A stretch of DNA of 64,000 bases from Aneurinibacillus uraniidurans (GTDB taxonomy: Bacteria; Bacillota; Bacilli; Aneurinibacillales; Aneurinibacillaceae). Below, piece after piece: positions 37,370 to 46,322 of the stretch. Both the position numbers and the translations under genes were made by a program. Numbering within the stretch: the stretch's first letter is position 1; every line of letters begins with the position of its first letter. Under the pieces are notes generated by a model. The model did not search any database and had not been told where the DNA came from. It saw only the letters and a list, made by a program, of their open reading frames with translations. The stretch is taken from contig NZ_CP116902.1 in the NCBI RefSeq assembly GCF_028471905.1, positions 842,501 through 906,500 on the forward strand, read 5' to 3'.

Positions 37370-38815
37370 TTATGGTTGGTATACATTCATACGCAGTACG
37401 ACGAGTTTAATATCCATCATTTCCTCCATTGCGTAGCGGATTCCTTCACGACCGCTACCGCTCTCTTTAACCCCACCATACGGCATCTGGTCAACGCGGA
37501 AAGTCGGAATTTGATTAATTAAAACACCACCGGATTCCAATTTTTCTGCTGCCTGGAATGCACGCTCAATATCTTTCGTAAATGCACCGGAGTTTAAGCC
37601 GAATTTTGAGCGGTTAGCCATGTCGATCGCTTCTGACCAAGTCTCGAACGGTGTAATCGTTATAATTGGACCAAAAGCTTCTTCCGTATTTAATTCTGCA
37701 TCTGGAGATACGTTGGTAAGGATCGTTGGCGCCATTACATTGCCTTCAAAGGTGCCTCCTGTTTGAACGACGGCGCCTTTTGAGACAGCATGCTCTACCC
37801 ATTTTTTGAGTCGATCTGCGGCTGTGGTATTGATAAGAGCGGATATATTTGTATCTTCTGCGAGCGGATCGCCGATCTTTAGTTTTTCTGCCCGCTGTAC
37901 CATGCGCTTCACAAAACCGTCGTATATATTTTTGTGCACATAAACCCGTTGAATCGAGATACAAACTTGTCCATCGTAATTAAAGGAACCGTTTGTTGTT
38001 TCGTCCGCAATTTTTTCTAATTCATCAGGGGAAAACCCTTCATCGATGAGTAGCGGCGAGTTTGAACCGAGTTCGAGTGTAACTCTGCGTAAACCAGCTT
38101 GAGCACGAATTAATTTTCCGACCCGTGGACTACCTGTAAAGGTGATAAAAGCTACTTTTGGATGTGTGGTCAGTATTTCACCTAGTTCGGCACCGGAGCC
38201 AGGAATAATGTTTAGTACACCAGCAGGCAAACCCGCTTGCTGAAATAGCTCAGCCAATATGAGTGAAGATAACGGAGTTTGTTCGGCTGGTTTTAGGACA
38301 ATTGTGTTTCCGGCAGCTATGGCTGGTCCTACTTTATGGGCGACTAAATTCATCGGAAAGTTGAACGGTGTAATAGCGGTAACAACACCAAGTGGTTTAC
38401 GCTGTGTATAGGCGATATGATTTTCGCCGTGTGGGGCAGCATCCATCGGAATGGTTTCGCCTCTGTTGTCGCGTGCTGCTTCTGCTGCAAACAAATACGT
38501 TTGAATCGTCCGATCGATTTCACCGCGTGCCGCTTGAATCGGTTTTGCGGATTCTTCGGCTATGAGCCGGGATAATTCTTCGTGTCGCTTTTCCATCGCA
38601 CTTGCAACTTTCCGTAAAATCTCTGCGCGGGTATATGCCGGTACCTTATAAAAGGATTTAAACGCAGCCGCGGCTACCTCAATAGCTTGCTCTGCTTGTT
38701 CGACTGATGCATAGCCGATTTCTGCAATTGGATTTCCATTATAAGGGCTATGTAGTGTCACGGTGCTTGCTCCGGGAATCCACGTATCACCAATCCACAA
38801 TTGTGTTTGTTTCAT
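37370..38815 (-). CDS. aldehyde dehydrogenase family protein
   Basis: 481 residues of the NAD(P)-dependent ALDH superfamily. Signatures are [18 protein letters not shown] (cofactor site), [24 protein letters not shown] (general-base Glu) and [10 protein letters not shown] (catalytic Cys), with [14 protein letters not shown] near the C-terminus. The closest style is glyceraldehyde-3-phosphate- or lactaldehyde-type ALDH, but substrate cannot be fixed. GGGAGG lies before ATG 38815. It is 23 nt downstream of a thiamine-diphosphate enzyme, so the pair may process a keto acid to an acid through an aldehyde. Confidence 0.9.
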   Translation of the reverse strand: MKQTQLWIGDTWIPGASTVTLHSPYNGNPIAEIGYASVEQAEQAIEVAAAAFKSFYKVPAYTRAEILRKVASAMEKRHEELSRLIAEESAKPIQAARGEIDRTIQTYLFAAEAARDNRGETIPMDAAPHGENHIAYTQRKPLGVVTAITPFNFPMNLVAHKVGPAIAAGNTIVLKPAEQTPLSSLILAELFQQAGLPAGVLNIIPGSGAELGEILTTHPKVAFITFTGSPRVGKLIRAQAGLRRVTLELGSNSPLLIDEGFSPDELEKIADETTNGSFNYDGQVCISIQRVYVHKNIYDGFVKRMVQRAEKLKIGDPLAEDTNISALINTTAADRLKKWVEHAVSKGAVVQTGGTFEGNVMAPTILTNVSPDAELNTEEAFGPIITITPFETWSEAIDMANRSKFGLNSGAFTKDIERAFQAAEKLESGGVLINQIPTFRVDQMPYGGVKESGSGREGIRYAMEEMMDIKLVVLRMNVYQP

Positions 38816-38838
38816 ATACATCCTCCCATGCATATCTC

Positions 38839-40413
38839 TTAAAGCACAACTTCAATGAGGTTTAACTTGTTACTACCAATGGCAGATTGTAAACAATCGT
38901 CGAATGATTCCGGTGTTTCAGCCCTGTAATATTCAACACCAAAGCTTTTTGCAAGCAATTGAAAGTCTGGGTTGCTAAAAGAGATTCCTGTTACAGCTAA
39001 ATTGGCATCACGCTGTTTCTTTTGAATAAGGCTGTACGTTTTATCGGTGAAAACAATCATGGTGAATGCAGCACCCAGTCGTCTCGCTGTTTCGAGTTCA
39101 TGTACATTCATTAGAAAACCACCATCTCCAGAGACAACAACGACTGAGGAATGAGGTTCAACCAGTTTACTTGCAATACCTGCTGGCAGGGAGCCTCCCA
39201 TTGATGCAAAGCCGTTATAAATGATGGTTCGACCCGGTATTTTTGGCTGATACCATCGTGATACCCATACCTTGTGTAATCCGACATCTGATATAACGAG
39301 TGTGTTCTCGGGGAGTTTCTCTGACAGGGTTAACATTACATGACGCGGCAGTTCCTCCTGGTTATGTGAAATGGAAGTGATTTCTGCCAGGCGATGGGAT
39401 CGAATTTCATTATGCAAGGTAGGTTCCGGCTGCTGCTCAATGAAACGTGTTAGCAGCGTAAGGGTATGACGTAAATCACCAACGAGCTCTGTTACGGTAG
39501 GGAAATGCTCATCTACATCGACAGGTGTCTCATGAATGTGCACAACGCGACGGGCATGGTCAAAGTTCCATGTTGCTGGCTCATATTCAACAAGATCGAA
39601 TCCAATCGCAATGACTAAATCTGCTTCAGATAGGGGTCGTAGTACTTTTTGCGAATACGGTTTTCCGCCTACGGTAAAGAGGTTTCGCGGATGTTCGAAA
39701 GGCAGAATCCCTTTTGCCATAAATGTATTGACTAAAGGAAGATTGGACTTATCTACTAAAGCGCGAACCTCGTTCCACGCTTGTGAGCGAATAACCCCAT
39801 TTCCTGCTAAAATAACGGGACGACTTGCTTGGGAAATGATATCAACAGCCGACTGTATCATCGATTCGTTTACAAGAGGGGGGGAGAGATGCGATTTTAG
39901 TAATGGACGTCCCTCAATATCCTTTTGAGCTACATCTTCTGGTAGTTGAATATGTATAGCGCCGGGGCTTTCCATGACAGCAAGCTGGAACGACTTGCGA
40001 ATCACCTCTGGAATGATACTTGCGTGTAATACTTGCTGACTGTACTTCGTAATTGGTTCAAACATCTTAACGGTATCAATGTTTTGATGAGATTCTTTAT
40101 GCAATCGTGTTCGTGTTGCTTGTCCTGTAATCGCCACAAGGGGAACCCGATCCAGATGTGCGTTGGCCACGCCAGTGACCAGGTTGGCAGCACCTGGGCC
40201 AAGTGTCGCCAGGCAGACACCGGGTTTACCGGTCAGGCGGCCGTACATATCGGCCATAAATGCGGCCCCTTGCTCGTGTCTTGCGATTACAAACTGAATC
40301 GAGGAGCGAGAGATAGAGTCCATTAGATCAATATTTTCTTCACCAGGAATGCCAAAAATGTATTCCACGCCTTCCGCTTCTAAACATTGCACAAATAAAT
40401 CGCTTGCTTTCAT
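38839..40413 (-). CDS. acetolactate synthase-like ThDP enzyme, large subunit type
   Basis: 524 residues with three domains. The N-terminal pyrimidine-binding domain has EYIFGIPGEENIDLMDSI with the activating Glu region. The central domain lies at about 190-330. The C-terminal pyrophosphate domain has GDGGFLMNVHELETARRLG (Mg/ThDP motif). No small regulatory subunit gene is nearby, so it is a catabolic or alternative enzyme of the AlsS/pyruvate-oxidase group rather than the biosynthetic IlvB. The coupled ALDH suggests handling of aldehydes formed by decarboxylation. The ribosome-binding site is weak. Confidence 0.88.
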   Translation of the reverse strand: MKASDLFVQCLEAEGVEYIFGIPGEENIDLMDSISRSSIQFVIARHEQGAAFMADMYGRLTGKPGVCLATLGPGAANLVTGVANAHLDRVPLVAITGQATRTRLHKESHQNIDTVKMFEPITKYSQQVLHASIIPEVIRKSFQLAVMESPGAIHIQLPEDVAQKDIEGRPLLKSHLSPPLVNESMIQSAVDIISQASRPVILAGNGVIRSQAWNEVRALVDKSNLPLVNTFMAKGILPFEHPRNLFTVGGKPYSQKVLRPLSEADLVIAIGFDLVEYEPATWNFDHARRVVHIHETPVDVDEHFPTVTELVGDLRHTLTLLTRFIEQQPEPTLHNEIRSHRLAEITSISHNQEELPRHVMLTLSEKLPENTLVISDVGLHKVWVSRWYQPKIPGRTIIYNGFASMGGSLPAGIASKLVEPHSSVVVVSGDGGFLMNVHELETARRLGAAFTMIVFTDKTYSLIQKKQRDANLAVTGISFSNPDFQLLAKSFGVEYYRAETPESFDDCLQSAIGSNKLNLIEVVL

Positions 40414-40546
40414 AACTATCGCACGCTTGAGAGCCTATTTCGTTACTCAAGCTACCTCCTTTCATGTTACAGTTCTGATTTTATGGTTTCACACTGCGTA
40501 CACATGTATACGTACCTCTGTATAGCAATACCCATATGAAAGTTGC

Positions 40547-40578
40547 TTGACATATACTGATTTTAGAAGTATCATACT
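40547..40578 (+). promoter_or_regulatory. promoter of doxX-pirin unit with palindrome
   Basis: TTGACA at 40547-40552, 17-nt spacer, TATCAT at 40570-40575. The palindrome AGTATCATACT (40568-40578) covers the -10 box and could be an operator. DoxX genes of Bacillus are often controlled by quinone-sensing MarR/DUF24 repressors, but none is encoded here. Confidence 0.55.
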
Positions 40579-40631
40579 AATATAAAGTTTATAACTAAAA
40601 GTAAGTAATAGTATAAATCAAGGAGGATGAA

Positions 40632-41033
40632 ATGATGAATTTTGGTCTATTGCTCATTCGTTTAGTTGTAGGAGTAAGTTTTATGGGGCACGGCGCACAA
40701 AAATTATTTGGTTGGTTCGGAGGATATGGTCCGAAAGGGACTGGAGGTTGGATGGAATCTATTGGAATTAAACCGGGTGTAATGATGGCGGTTCTTGCCG
40801 GATTGAGTGAATTACTCGGAGGATTGCTATTTGCAAGTGGATTCTTGACTCCAATAGGTGCGGCTTTGATTGTGATCACGATGTTGATGGCGATTATCAA
40901 AGTTCATGGACCAAATGGATACTGGGTTACATCCAATGGATACGAATATAACTTACTGCTCATAGTAGTCGCAATAGGTGTGGCTTTGACTGGTGCTGGT
41001 GCATATTCCGTTGATTCCTTGTTAAACATGTAA
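40632..41033 (+). CDS. DoxX family membrane protein
   Basis: 133 residues, four membrane segments. It begins [28 protein letters not shown], the DoxX signature, and has [22 protein letters not shown]. subtilis CatD and related proteins act with quinone or thiol stress responses, perhaps as a membrane oxidoreductase subunit. AAGGAGGATG precedes the ATG. It is followed 23 nt later by a pirin gene. Confidence 0.9.
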   Translation: MMNFGLLLIRLVVGVSFMGHGAQKLFGWFGGYGPKGTGGWMESIGIKPGVMMAVLAGLSELLGGLLFASGFLTPIGAALIVITMLMAIIKVHGPNGYWVTSNGYEYNLLLIVVAIGVALTGAGAYSVDSLLNM

Positions 41034-41056
41034 AAAATGATAGGAGTTGTGAAACG

Positions 41057-41938
41057 ATGGCAGCATTTCGTTCAATTGTGGGAGCCTTTAAAGGGGCTCC
41101 CTTCCATATGGTAGGGGACGGTTTTCGAGTATCAAACTATTTCCCGTCAGGAAATAGTTTTCAGCAGCGTATCAGTCCCTTTATTTTATTGGACTATAAT
41201 TCACCTTTCGAATTTCCACCGAGTTCCACTCCGAAAGGTGTAGGAGCACATCCACATCGAGGTTTTGAAACGGTGACGATTGCCTATGAGGGTTATGTAG
41301 AACATCATGATAATGCAGGAAATCATGGGATCATTGGTCCCGGCGATGTGCAATGGATGACGGCTGGTTCTGGTGTTTTGCATAAAGAATATCAAGAAAA
41401 GTCATTTTCTCAGCGCGGTGGCGAACTTCATATGATTCAATTATGGGTTAATCTCCCAAAACAATATAAAATGAGTTCACCTAAATACCAAGCCCTTTTA
41501 GACGAACAAATGAGTCGGGTGGAGCTTCCAAACGATGGTGGTAGAATCCGCATTATCGCAGGTGAGTTGGAAGGTGTAAAAGGTCCTGCTCAAACATTTA
41601 CTCCTGTCAATCTTTTTGATATTACATTTAAAGAACATGGTAAAGCTCGGTTTACTCTCCCTTCTATGTTCAATACTGGCTTATTAGTGCTTAAAGGAAA
41701 AGTAAAAATCAACGAAACAAATGAATACTCCGAAACCGATTTTGTTTTATTTGAAAATGAACAAGGAGAAATCGAAGTAGAAGGAATCACCGAAAATGCG
41801 CTGGTGATCGTAATGAGCGGTGAGCCAATTAACGAACCGATGATACAGTACGGACCGTTTGTCATGAATACCAAACAAGAAATCGTTCAAGCTTATGAAG
41901 ATTTTCAATCAGGGAAATTTGGCAGCCCTAATTTTTAA
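41057..41938 (+). CDS. pirin family protein
   Basis: 293 residues, a bicupin. The N-terminal cupin has HPHRGFETVTIAYEGYVEHHD and GDVQWMTAGSGVLHKEY, which hold the metal-binding His residues and Glu of pirins. FELKE-type C-terminal cupin sequence follows (TGLLVLKGKVKINE). Pirins show quercetin 2,3-dioxygenase activity or act as redox-sensing regulators. Pairing with DoxX suggests a quinone or flavonoid detoxification unit. A terminator follows at 41996. Confidence 0.92.
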   Translation: MAAFRSIVGAFKGAPFHMVGDGFRVSNYFPSGNSFQQRISPFILLDYNSPFEFPPSSTPKGVGAHPHRGFETVTIAYEGYVEHHDNAGNHGIIGPGDVQWMTAGSGVLHKEYQEKSFSQRGGELHMIQLWVNLPKQYKMSSPKYQALLDEQMSRVELPNDGGRIRIIAGELEGVKGPAQTFTPVNLFDITFKEHGKARFTLPSMFNTGLLVLKGKVKINETNEYSETDFVLFENEQGEIEVEGITENALVIVMSGEPINEPMIQYGPFVMNTKQEIVQAYEDFQSGKFGSPNF

Positions 41939-41995
41939 ATACCCAGCATTCAAAACTAAGAGCAACATGTATCTATGTTGAAAATTGACCAATGT

Positions 41996-42024
41996 AAAAG
42001 CCACATTAATTTGTGGCTTTTTTT
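41996..42024 (+). terminator. terminator after pirin
   Basis: AAAAGCCACATTAAT / TTTGTGGCTTTTTTT, a strong short hairpin with a long U-tract. Confidence 0.85.
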
Positions 42025-42146
42025 ATGGATTGATAAATATTCTGATAGTTCCATTTGAATTAATGTGGCACTACTAGTTCAAAATTAAAAAAATAAAAAT
42101 AAAAATAACTAGTGAGCTACATTATCTGTGTTACATTTATTGGATT

Positions 42147-42165
42147 TTGTTCAGAATTTGTTCAG
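42147..42165. repeat. tandem TTGTTCAG repeat in promoter region
   Basis: TTGTTCAGAATTTGTTCAG, two TTGTTCAG units 11 nt apart, closely matching the pair at 20711-20733. It precedes a possible -10 (TATAAT at 42174) and the small decayed gene at 42235. It may be a shared regulatory site. Confidence 0.35.
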
Positions 42166-42234
42166 TAGCGTAATGTATAATTTGACAATAGTTGCTGCTA
42201 TGCAGCCTATGTTTGATAAAAGGAGGAGTGCATT

Positions 42235-42366
42235 ATGTCCGATACTACACTTTCCTTATAAGTCAAAACCTGAAGCCCTACGCCAATATCAGTTCAGGAT
42301 TCTGCAGACTACGGTATTTGGGATACTATCTGTGTGATTTTTGGGAATGAAGGTGGAGAACTATGA
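42235..42366 (+). pseudogene. small gene with two in-frame stops
   Basis: AAAGGAGGAG followed by ATG at 42235 gives MSDTTLSL, then TAA, three codons, TGA, and then an open frame in the SAME phase (SPTPISVQDSADYGIWDTI and on to GNEGGEL) ending at TGA 42364-42366. The good ribosome-binding site and the continued frame suggest a gene of about 43 codons broken by two nonsense changes. The last codon overlaps the next start as ATGA. What it encoded is not recognised. Other than this, the stretch 42025-42362 shows only the tandem repeat. Confidence 0.4.
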
Positions 42367-42389
42367 ATAAGGAAGAAGTAATATTATGA
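42363..42389 (+). other. 8-codon upstream ORF
   Basis: ATG AAT AAG GAA GAA GTA ATA TTA TGA. Its start overlaps the stop of the upstream decayed gene (ATGA) and its stop overlaps the ATG of the 55-residue gene. Its own codons (GGAAGAAG) provide the ribosome-binding site for that gene. This looks like a translational coupling device, or it may be chance. Confidence 0.3.
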
Positions 42390-42553
42390 AGGAATCATTC
42401 AGTCCCTGTGCAGTAGTCGAGGCATTAATTCATATAAAAGAAGAGATTAAAAATAAAATTATGGATTCATCAATCACTTGGGAAGAACGTCTTTTGCTTT
42501 ATGAAGCGACCCAAAGGATTAACAAATATATCAAAGAGATTAGAGAAGGTTAA
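42386..42553 (+). CDS. small helical protein, unknown (55 aa)
   Basis: MKESFSPCAVVEALIHIKEE and on, 55 residues, predicted all-helical and charged, with heptad-like hydrophobic spacing (WEERLLLYEATQRINKYIKEIREG). GGAAGAAG is 7-8 nt upstream of the ATG. It ends 32 nt before the HD-GYP gene on the same strand and could be its partner. Small helical proteins of this kind often bind kinases or phosphatases, but no family is recognised. Confidence 0.5.
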   Translation: MKESFSPCAVVEALIHIKEEIKNKIMDSSITWEERLLLYEATQRINKYIKEIREG

Positions 42554-42585
42554 ACATAATTATCTAATCTTAGAAGGGAGTCAAG

Positions 42586-43635
42586 ATGAATATAAAGAGG
42601 TCTAACTTTGACTTCGTTGGTTTTTGTTTAAAACATGATATTATTAATCACCATGGCATACTGCTTTTAGCAGCAAACACCACAATAGGTAAAGAACATA
42701 TTGTATTGCTTATGAATAATCATATCATTTTAACCGAACATGATTTCATTTCAGAACAAGAAAATAATCTTGCTCCCCAAAAAGATACGATAACAGAAAA
42801 ACTGATTGAAGAAGCAACCCTACAAGTAAAAGATATTTTTCAATTTGTACGGAAGAGAAATAAAATTCCTATACTAGAAGTGAGAAACCATATTATCCCT
42901 GTAATTCATCAAGCATCTGAAAATAGCGATGTAGTTCAATTGTTTTCCATGCTGCAATCAAAAGATGATTATACCTATCGACATAACATTGGGGTAGGGG
43001 TATTTGCTACTTTGATTGGAAAGTGGTTACATTTACATGAATCTGATTTGAAATTGCTGACCATTTCGGCTACGTTACATGATGTGGGAAAAATGAAAAT
43101 TCCCGATGAGATTTTAAATAAACCAGGTAGATTAACGGCTGCGGAATACGATGAAATCAAGAAACATACGACTTATGGATATGAAATGCTAAAAAAAACA
43201 ATAGGTATTTCTCCTACATGCGCTCTTGTTGCTTTACAGCATCATGAGCGAGAAGATGGAAGTGGATATCCATTTGGATTGAAAGGTGATAAAATTCATC
43301 AATTCAGTAAAATTGTAGCGGTGGCTGATATTTTTCACGCTATGACTTCTAAGCGTGCTTATCACGAACCTGCTCCCTTTTATAAAGTCATTAACCAGAT
43401 GCAAGAAGATCGGTTTGGCAAATTGGACCCTAAAATAATCAGATTATTCTTGCATAAAATCATGATGATTCTTATAGGTAGTGAGGTTGTTCTTTCAGAC
43501 GGAAGAAAAGGGGAAATTGTAATGATTCATACCCATGAACCTGCTCGGCCACTTGTCAAAATAGGAAATGAATTTATTGATTTAAGTAAAAGTTCATCGA
43601 TAAATATAGAACAGATCGCACTTCCTTACGCTTAA
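42586..43635 (+). CDS. HD-GYP domain phosphodiesterase
   Basis: 349 residues. The N-terminal 115 residues are a beta-rich region without a clear family. The C-terminal part is an HD-GYP domain: ATLHDVGKMKIPDEILNKPG (HD at about 165-166), HTTYGYEML, LQHHEREDGSGYPFGLKGD (the GYP motif intact) and VAVADIFHAMTSKRAY. It should hydrolyse cyclic di-GMP. A short C-terminal domain (VVLSDGRKGEIVMIHTHEPARP) is typical of Bacillales HD-GYP proteins. AGAAGGGAG precedes the ATG. Confidence 0.93.
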   Translation: MNIKRSNFDFVGFCLKHDIINHHGILLLAANTTIGKEHIVLLMNNHIILTEHDFISEQENNLAPQKDTITEKLIEEATLQVKDIFQFVRKRNKIPILEVRNHIIPVIHQASENSDVVQLFSMLQSKDDYTYRHNIGVGVFATLIGKWLHLHESDLKLLTISATLHDVGKMKIPDEILNKPGRLTAAEYDEIKKHTTYGYEMLKKTIGISPTCALVALQHHEREDGSGYPFGLKGDKIHQFSKIVAVADIFHAMTSKRAYHEPAPFYKVINQMQEDRFGKLDPKIIRLFLHKIMMILIGSEVVLSDGRKGEIVMIHTHEPARPLVKIGNEFIDLSKSSSINIEQIALPYA

Positions 43636-43690
43636 ATTTAGAATAAAGAAGACAGTCTGGTGTTGGTCCACCAAGCGATCGAGATACAAA

Positions 43691-43716
43691 TAGCCGCTTC
43701 TCCACAAGGAAGCGGC
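43691..43716. terminator. hairpin after HD-GYP gene
   Basis: AGCCGCTTC / GAAGCGGCT, a perfect 9-bp stem. There is no U-run on the + strand, so it is weak as a terminator. Confidence 0.4.
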
Positions 43717-43802
43717 TCAAAGATTCGTATTTCTAGTAATAGACTTCCCAGTGCTTTGCAGGCTCAAAGGAGGTCTATTTTTCTTTCTTCATGACAGCAA
43801 TG

Positions 43803-43842
43803 GTCAGCTCATCCCTCCTTTTCATGCGGGGATGAGCTGACT
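43803..43842. terminator. hairpin between convergent genes
   Basis: GTCAGCTCATCCC / GGGATGAGCTGAC, a perfect 13-bp stem with a 14-nt loop, between the HD-GYP gene and the convergent thioesterase. Confidence 0.6.
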
Positions 43843-43885
43843 ACCCTTGAGAGAGCCATATCTACTTGTTTCTATGTGTGAATAC

Positions 43886-44260
43886 TCATGGTGTGCGAAA
43901 TAAGATCGCTTTAGATTTAGCAACAAGCTCTTGTTTATCGTTATAAATCGAACATTCCGTATGGATTAAAGTTCTACCCTGTTTTTCAATTTGGGCATGT
44001 GCTATCAAGTATGTACCAGTAGCAGGTTTTAAAAAGGAAACATTTAAATCGACGGTTACGACTTGTTGTATACCGTGCTCATTTGCTGGAATCAAGTTTG
44101 ACATGGCTACATCAGCCAATGAAGAAATGACTCCCCCGTGTACAACCCCTGCACTGTTAATGAAGAGGTCTTGAACTGGTAATCGAACTTGTAATTTATT
44201 ATCATCAAGCTTTTTATATTCAAAACCTAAAAATTCGTCAAACAGCTGTTTTATAAACAT
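43886..44260 (-). CDS. PaaI-type hotdog-fold thioesterase
   Basis: 124 residues. The hotdog signature is NSAGVVHGGVISSLADVAMSN, where the Asn/His-Gly-Gly loop and Asp lie in the active site, followed by VVTVDLNVSFLKPATG and a GRTLIHTECSIYND strand. Members hydrolyse acyl-CoA esters; the acyl group is not predictable. ATG 44260 is chosen for the AGGAGGTG just upstream. It diverges from sigK. Confidence 0.88.
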   Translation of the reverse strand: MFIKQLFDEFLGFEYKKLDDNKLQVRLPVQDLFINSAGVVHGGVISSLADVAMSNLIPANEHGIQQVVTVDLNVSFLKPATGTYLIAHAQIEKQGRTLIHTECSIYNDKQELVAKSKAILFRTP

Positions 44261-44390
44261 GCATACACCTCCTAGAGAAAATGACAATATGTATACATTA
44301 CATATTCGTTTATGTTCGTAAGCTATCCTGCCCGTTATTGAAATAAGGAAAGTGTTGAAAAAATAGGCTTATCCTTTGGAACCGTACAGG

Positions 44391-44420
44391 CACGGACTGG
44401 GCGCGGAGTTCATACCCTGA
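44391..44420 (+). promoter_or_regulatory. possible sigma-E/sigma-K promoter of sigK
   Basis: CATACCCTGA at 44411-44420 resembles the -10 element CATAnnnTA used by sigma-K (and CATACA of sigma-E). CAC at 44391-44393 lies near the expected -35. The sigK gene of B. subtilis is read by sigma-E with SpoIIID and then by sigma-K itself. The match here is partial and no SpoIIID site was confirmed. Confidence 0.4.
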
Positions 44421-44452
44421 GATAAGGTGAAAAACATCTCGGGGGTGACGCT

Positions 44453-44821
44453 ATGTCAAGCTTGTTCGCAATGCTAACTATGTTTTTCAAAGACATGATG
44501 ATGTTCGTGTCGTACATTAAGAACAATGCGTTTCCGCAACCGCTCAGTGAGACGGAGGAAAATCGATATCTGGATTTGATGGCGGAAGGTGACAAGTATG
44601 CGCGGAATATGCTGATTGAGCACAACTTACGTTTAGTCGCGCATATAACAAAGAAATTTGAAAACACCGGGGAAGACAGCGAAGATTTGATTTCCATTGG
44701 TACGATTGGACTCATTAAAGCAATTGAAAGTTATAAGAAAAACAAAGGTACGAAGCTGGCAACATATGCAGCACGTTGTATCGAAAATGAGATTTCGATG
44801 TCAATAGTGGTGCGTAAATAA
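44453..44821 (+). CDS. sigK: sigK exon A: N-terminal part of pro-sigma-K (SpoIVCB)
   Basis: Residues 1-112 or so of sigma-K, the late mother-cell sigma factor. The first 20 residues are the membrane-inserted pro-sequence ([20 protein letters not shown]), removed before [11 protein letters not shown]. Region 2 follows with [35 protein letters not shown] and [12 protein letters not shown]. The homology stops at NEI (44786-44794), after which the frame runs into element 1 as SMSIVVRK and a stop at 44821. Alone it cannot be a working sigma factor, because regions 3 and 4 lie 18 kb away. GGGGGTGA precedes the ATG. Confidence 0.95.
   Translation: MSSLFAMLTMFFKDMMMFVSYIKNNAFPQPLSETEENRYLDLMAEGDKYARNMLIEHNLRLVAHITKKFENTGEDSEDLISIGTIGLIKAIESYKKNKGTKLATYAARCIENEISMSIVVRK
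44780..44799. other. attL of element 1
   Basis: The exon A/element junction is a symmetric site: ATCGAAA and TTTCGAT form a perfect 7-bp inverted repeat centred on the GA of 44789-44790. This is the form expected of a large serine recombinase site with a 2-bp central overlap. GAGATT (44789-44794) recurs at the other junction, 51036-51041. Confidence 0.8.
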
Positions 44822-44935
44822 GTAGAGAGTAGTGAGCGGCCTATTTCTTACAAAGTAACTTTCTGTGTATATTTCCGATTTGTTCATCACAATTTAAATA
44901 CGGAGAAAAGAATTAGTAAAGAGGAGAAGAATGTA

Positions 44936-45658
44936 ATGTCTCATATTCTTGCTGTTTTCCCCCATCCAGATGATGAATCATTTACATGCGGAGGTACACT
45001 AGCGAAGTATGCAGAGCAGGGGATTCCTGTCACTCTAGTTTGTGCAACAAATGGAGAATCAGGTATTCGGATGGGGGATCCTCCTTTTACAACAAAGAAA
45101 GAACTTCCAAGTGTAAGGAAACAGGAATTGCAAAAAGCATGCGAAATATTAGGTGTATCTGAATGTATTTTTCTCCATCTACCCGACAAGGGGATTGAAA
45201 AAATAGAACCCGAACTCCTTACGAAAGTGTTGATTAGAATTATTTGTACAGTTAAGCCCAGTGTTATGATTACATGTGGACCCCAAGGAGAATTTGCTTA
45301 TCATCCGGATCATCGCTCGCTTGGGCGATGTGTAACACATGCTTTTTGTTTATCAGGCAATCCTGAAGTAATTGAAAAAGGATATAATCCGCATAAAGTG
45401 AGCAAGCTCTATTATCCAGTGCTAAGTCGGGAGTACCGCCAGCCAGAAAAGGTAGGGGCTGTCCTAGCTCAGATGACAAAGATCGATATTACAGCGACAT
45501 GGTGCAAAAAAGTGAATGCGTTAAAAGCACATTTAACACAATTTCAACAAGAAGCATGGCTCTGGAATGAAGAAGCGGTAAAAAGAAAATTACCTGACTG
45601 GGAAGGTTTCATTCAATACCACAAGCCTTATCATAATGAGGAAAATGATTTTTTCTAG
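44936..45658 (+). CDS. PIG-L family deacetylase (BshB-like)
   Basis: 240 residues. The zinc-binding PIG-L motif HPDDESFTCGGTLA stands at the N-terminus and the second metal/catalytic block is EFAYHPDHRSLGRCV. Relatives deacetylate GlcNAc-malate in bacillithiol synthesis (BshB1/BshB2) or GlcNAc-phosphatidylinositol. Nothing else from bacillithiol synthesis is nearby, so the substrate stays open. GAGGAGAAG precedes the ATG at 44936. It is the first gene inside element 1 and would lie next to the circle junction after excision. Confidence 0.88.
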   Translation: MSHILAVFPHPDDESFTCGGTLAKYAEQGIPVTLVCATNGESGIRMGDPPFTTKKELPSVRKQELQKACEILGVSECIFLHLPDKGIEKIEPELLTKVLIRIICTVKPSVMITCGPQGEFAYHPDHRSLGRCVTHAFCLSGNPEVIEKGYNPHKVSKLYYPVLSREYRQPEKVGAVLAQMTKIDITATWCKKVNALKAHLTQFQQEAWLWNEEAVKRKLPDWEGFIQYHKPYHNEENDFF

Positions 45659-45690
45659 CACAATTAGAACAGGACTCTAACAGCTATAAG

Positions 45691-45728
45691 ACAACCCCAC
45701 TGTCCGTTTGGGTGGTGGGGATTTTTTA
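45691..45728 (+). terminator. terminator after PIG-L gene
   Basis: CCCCAC ... GTGGGG hairpin followed by ATTTTTTATTTT. A near-copy (CCCGTTTGGGTGGTGGGG core) stands at 47450-47481, directly before the recombinase region. Confidence 0.75.
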
Positions 45729-45931
45729 TTTTGTCAAAAATTATCCCTAGGAATAACAACATGAGAAACACGACGAAAAACAGAGGAATCATAAGATTAC
45801 ATATTATGACATCCGCTTTCATCCTCTTTCAGCACCAATGATTGTCGCTTTCATGAAGGAATATCAACTTTGTGAAAATGCACCATAAAGGTGATAATAA
45901 AGATGTAGTACATACACGGGGGTAATAAAAA

Positions 45932-46150
45932 ATGAATGCAGTTCAAGTTAGGAAATCAGAAATGAAGGGTATCCTACAAGCACTCCTCTTTATTTCTGTT
46001 TTATGGGGCGTACTCGCATTAGCGACTAAAGTAGAAATCATAACACCATCAATAGAAAAATCACCAGAGCAAAAACATATTAATCTCTATGAAGCAAGAG
46101 CAAACTCTGCTAATGTATGGGCAGAACAAATGAAAGTTAATGTTAAGTAA
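45932..46150 (+). CDS. small membrane protein, unknown (72 aa)
   Basis: 72 residues with one membrane helix (ILQALLFISVLWGVLALATKV) and a polar C-terminal tail (SPEQKHINLYEARANSANVW). GGGGGTAA lies about 8 nt before the ATG. The 270 nt before it contain a terminator and no other gene I can support. Not recognised. Confidence 0.55.
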   Translation: MNAVQVRKSEMKGILQALLFISVLWGVLALATKVEIITPSIEKSPEQKHINLYEARANSANVWAEQMKVNVK

Positions 46151-46243
46151 CCAGTAGGAGTCTACGTATAAATTCCTTTCTATGTGGAAATAATCTGGTT
46201 GCTCCACAAGCACGATAAACCATACCAGACTGTATACAGTCAA

Positions 46244-46272
46244 AAGCCTCCCAGATGAACGGGAGGCTTATT
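46244..46272 (+). terminator. terminator
   Basis: AAGCCTCCC / GGGAGGCTT, 9-bp stem with an 8-nt loop, followed by ATTTATT. Confidence 0.7.
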
Positions 46273-46322
46273 TATTGTGTTAAAAAATATCAAAAAGAAG
46301 ATCATTATAAATATTTAATCAC

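Noticed and set aside
42235-42366. Stop-codon recoding (selenocysteine) in the small ORF
   Set aside because: The first stop is TAA as well as a later TGA, no selenocysteine hairpin or sel genes are seen, and decay is simpler.
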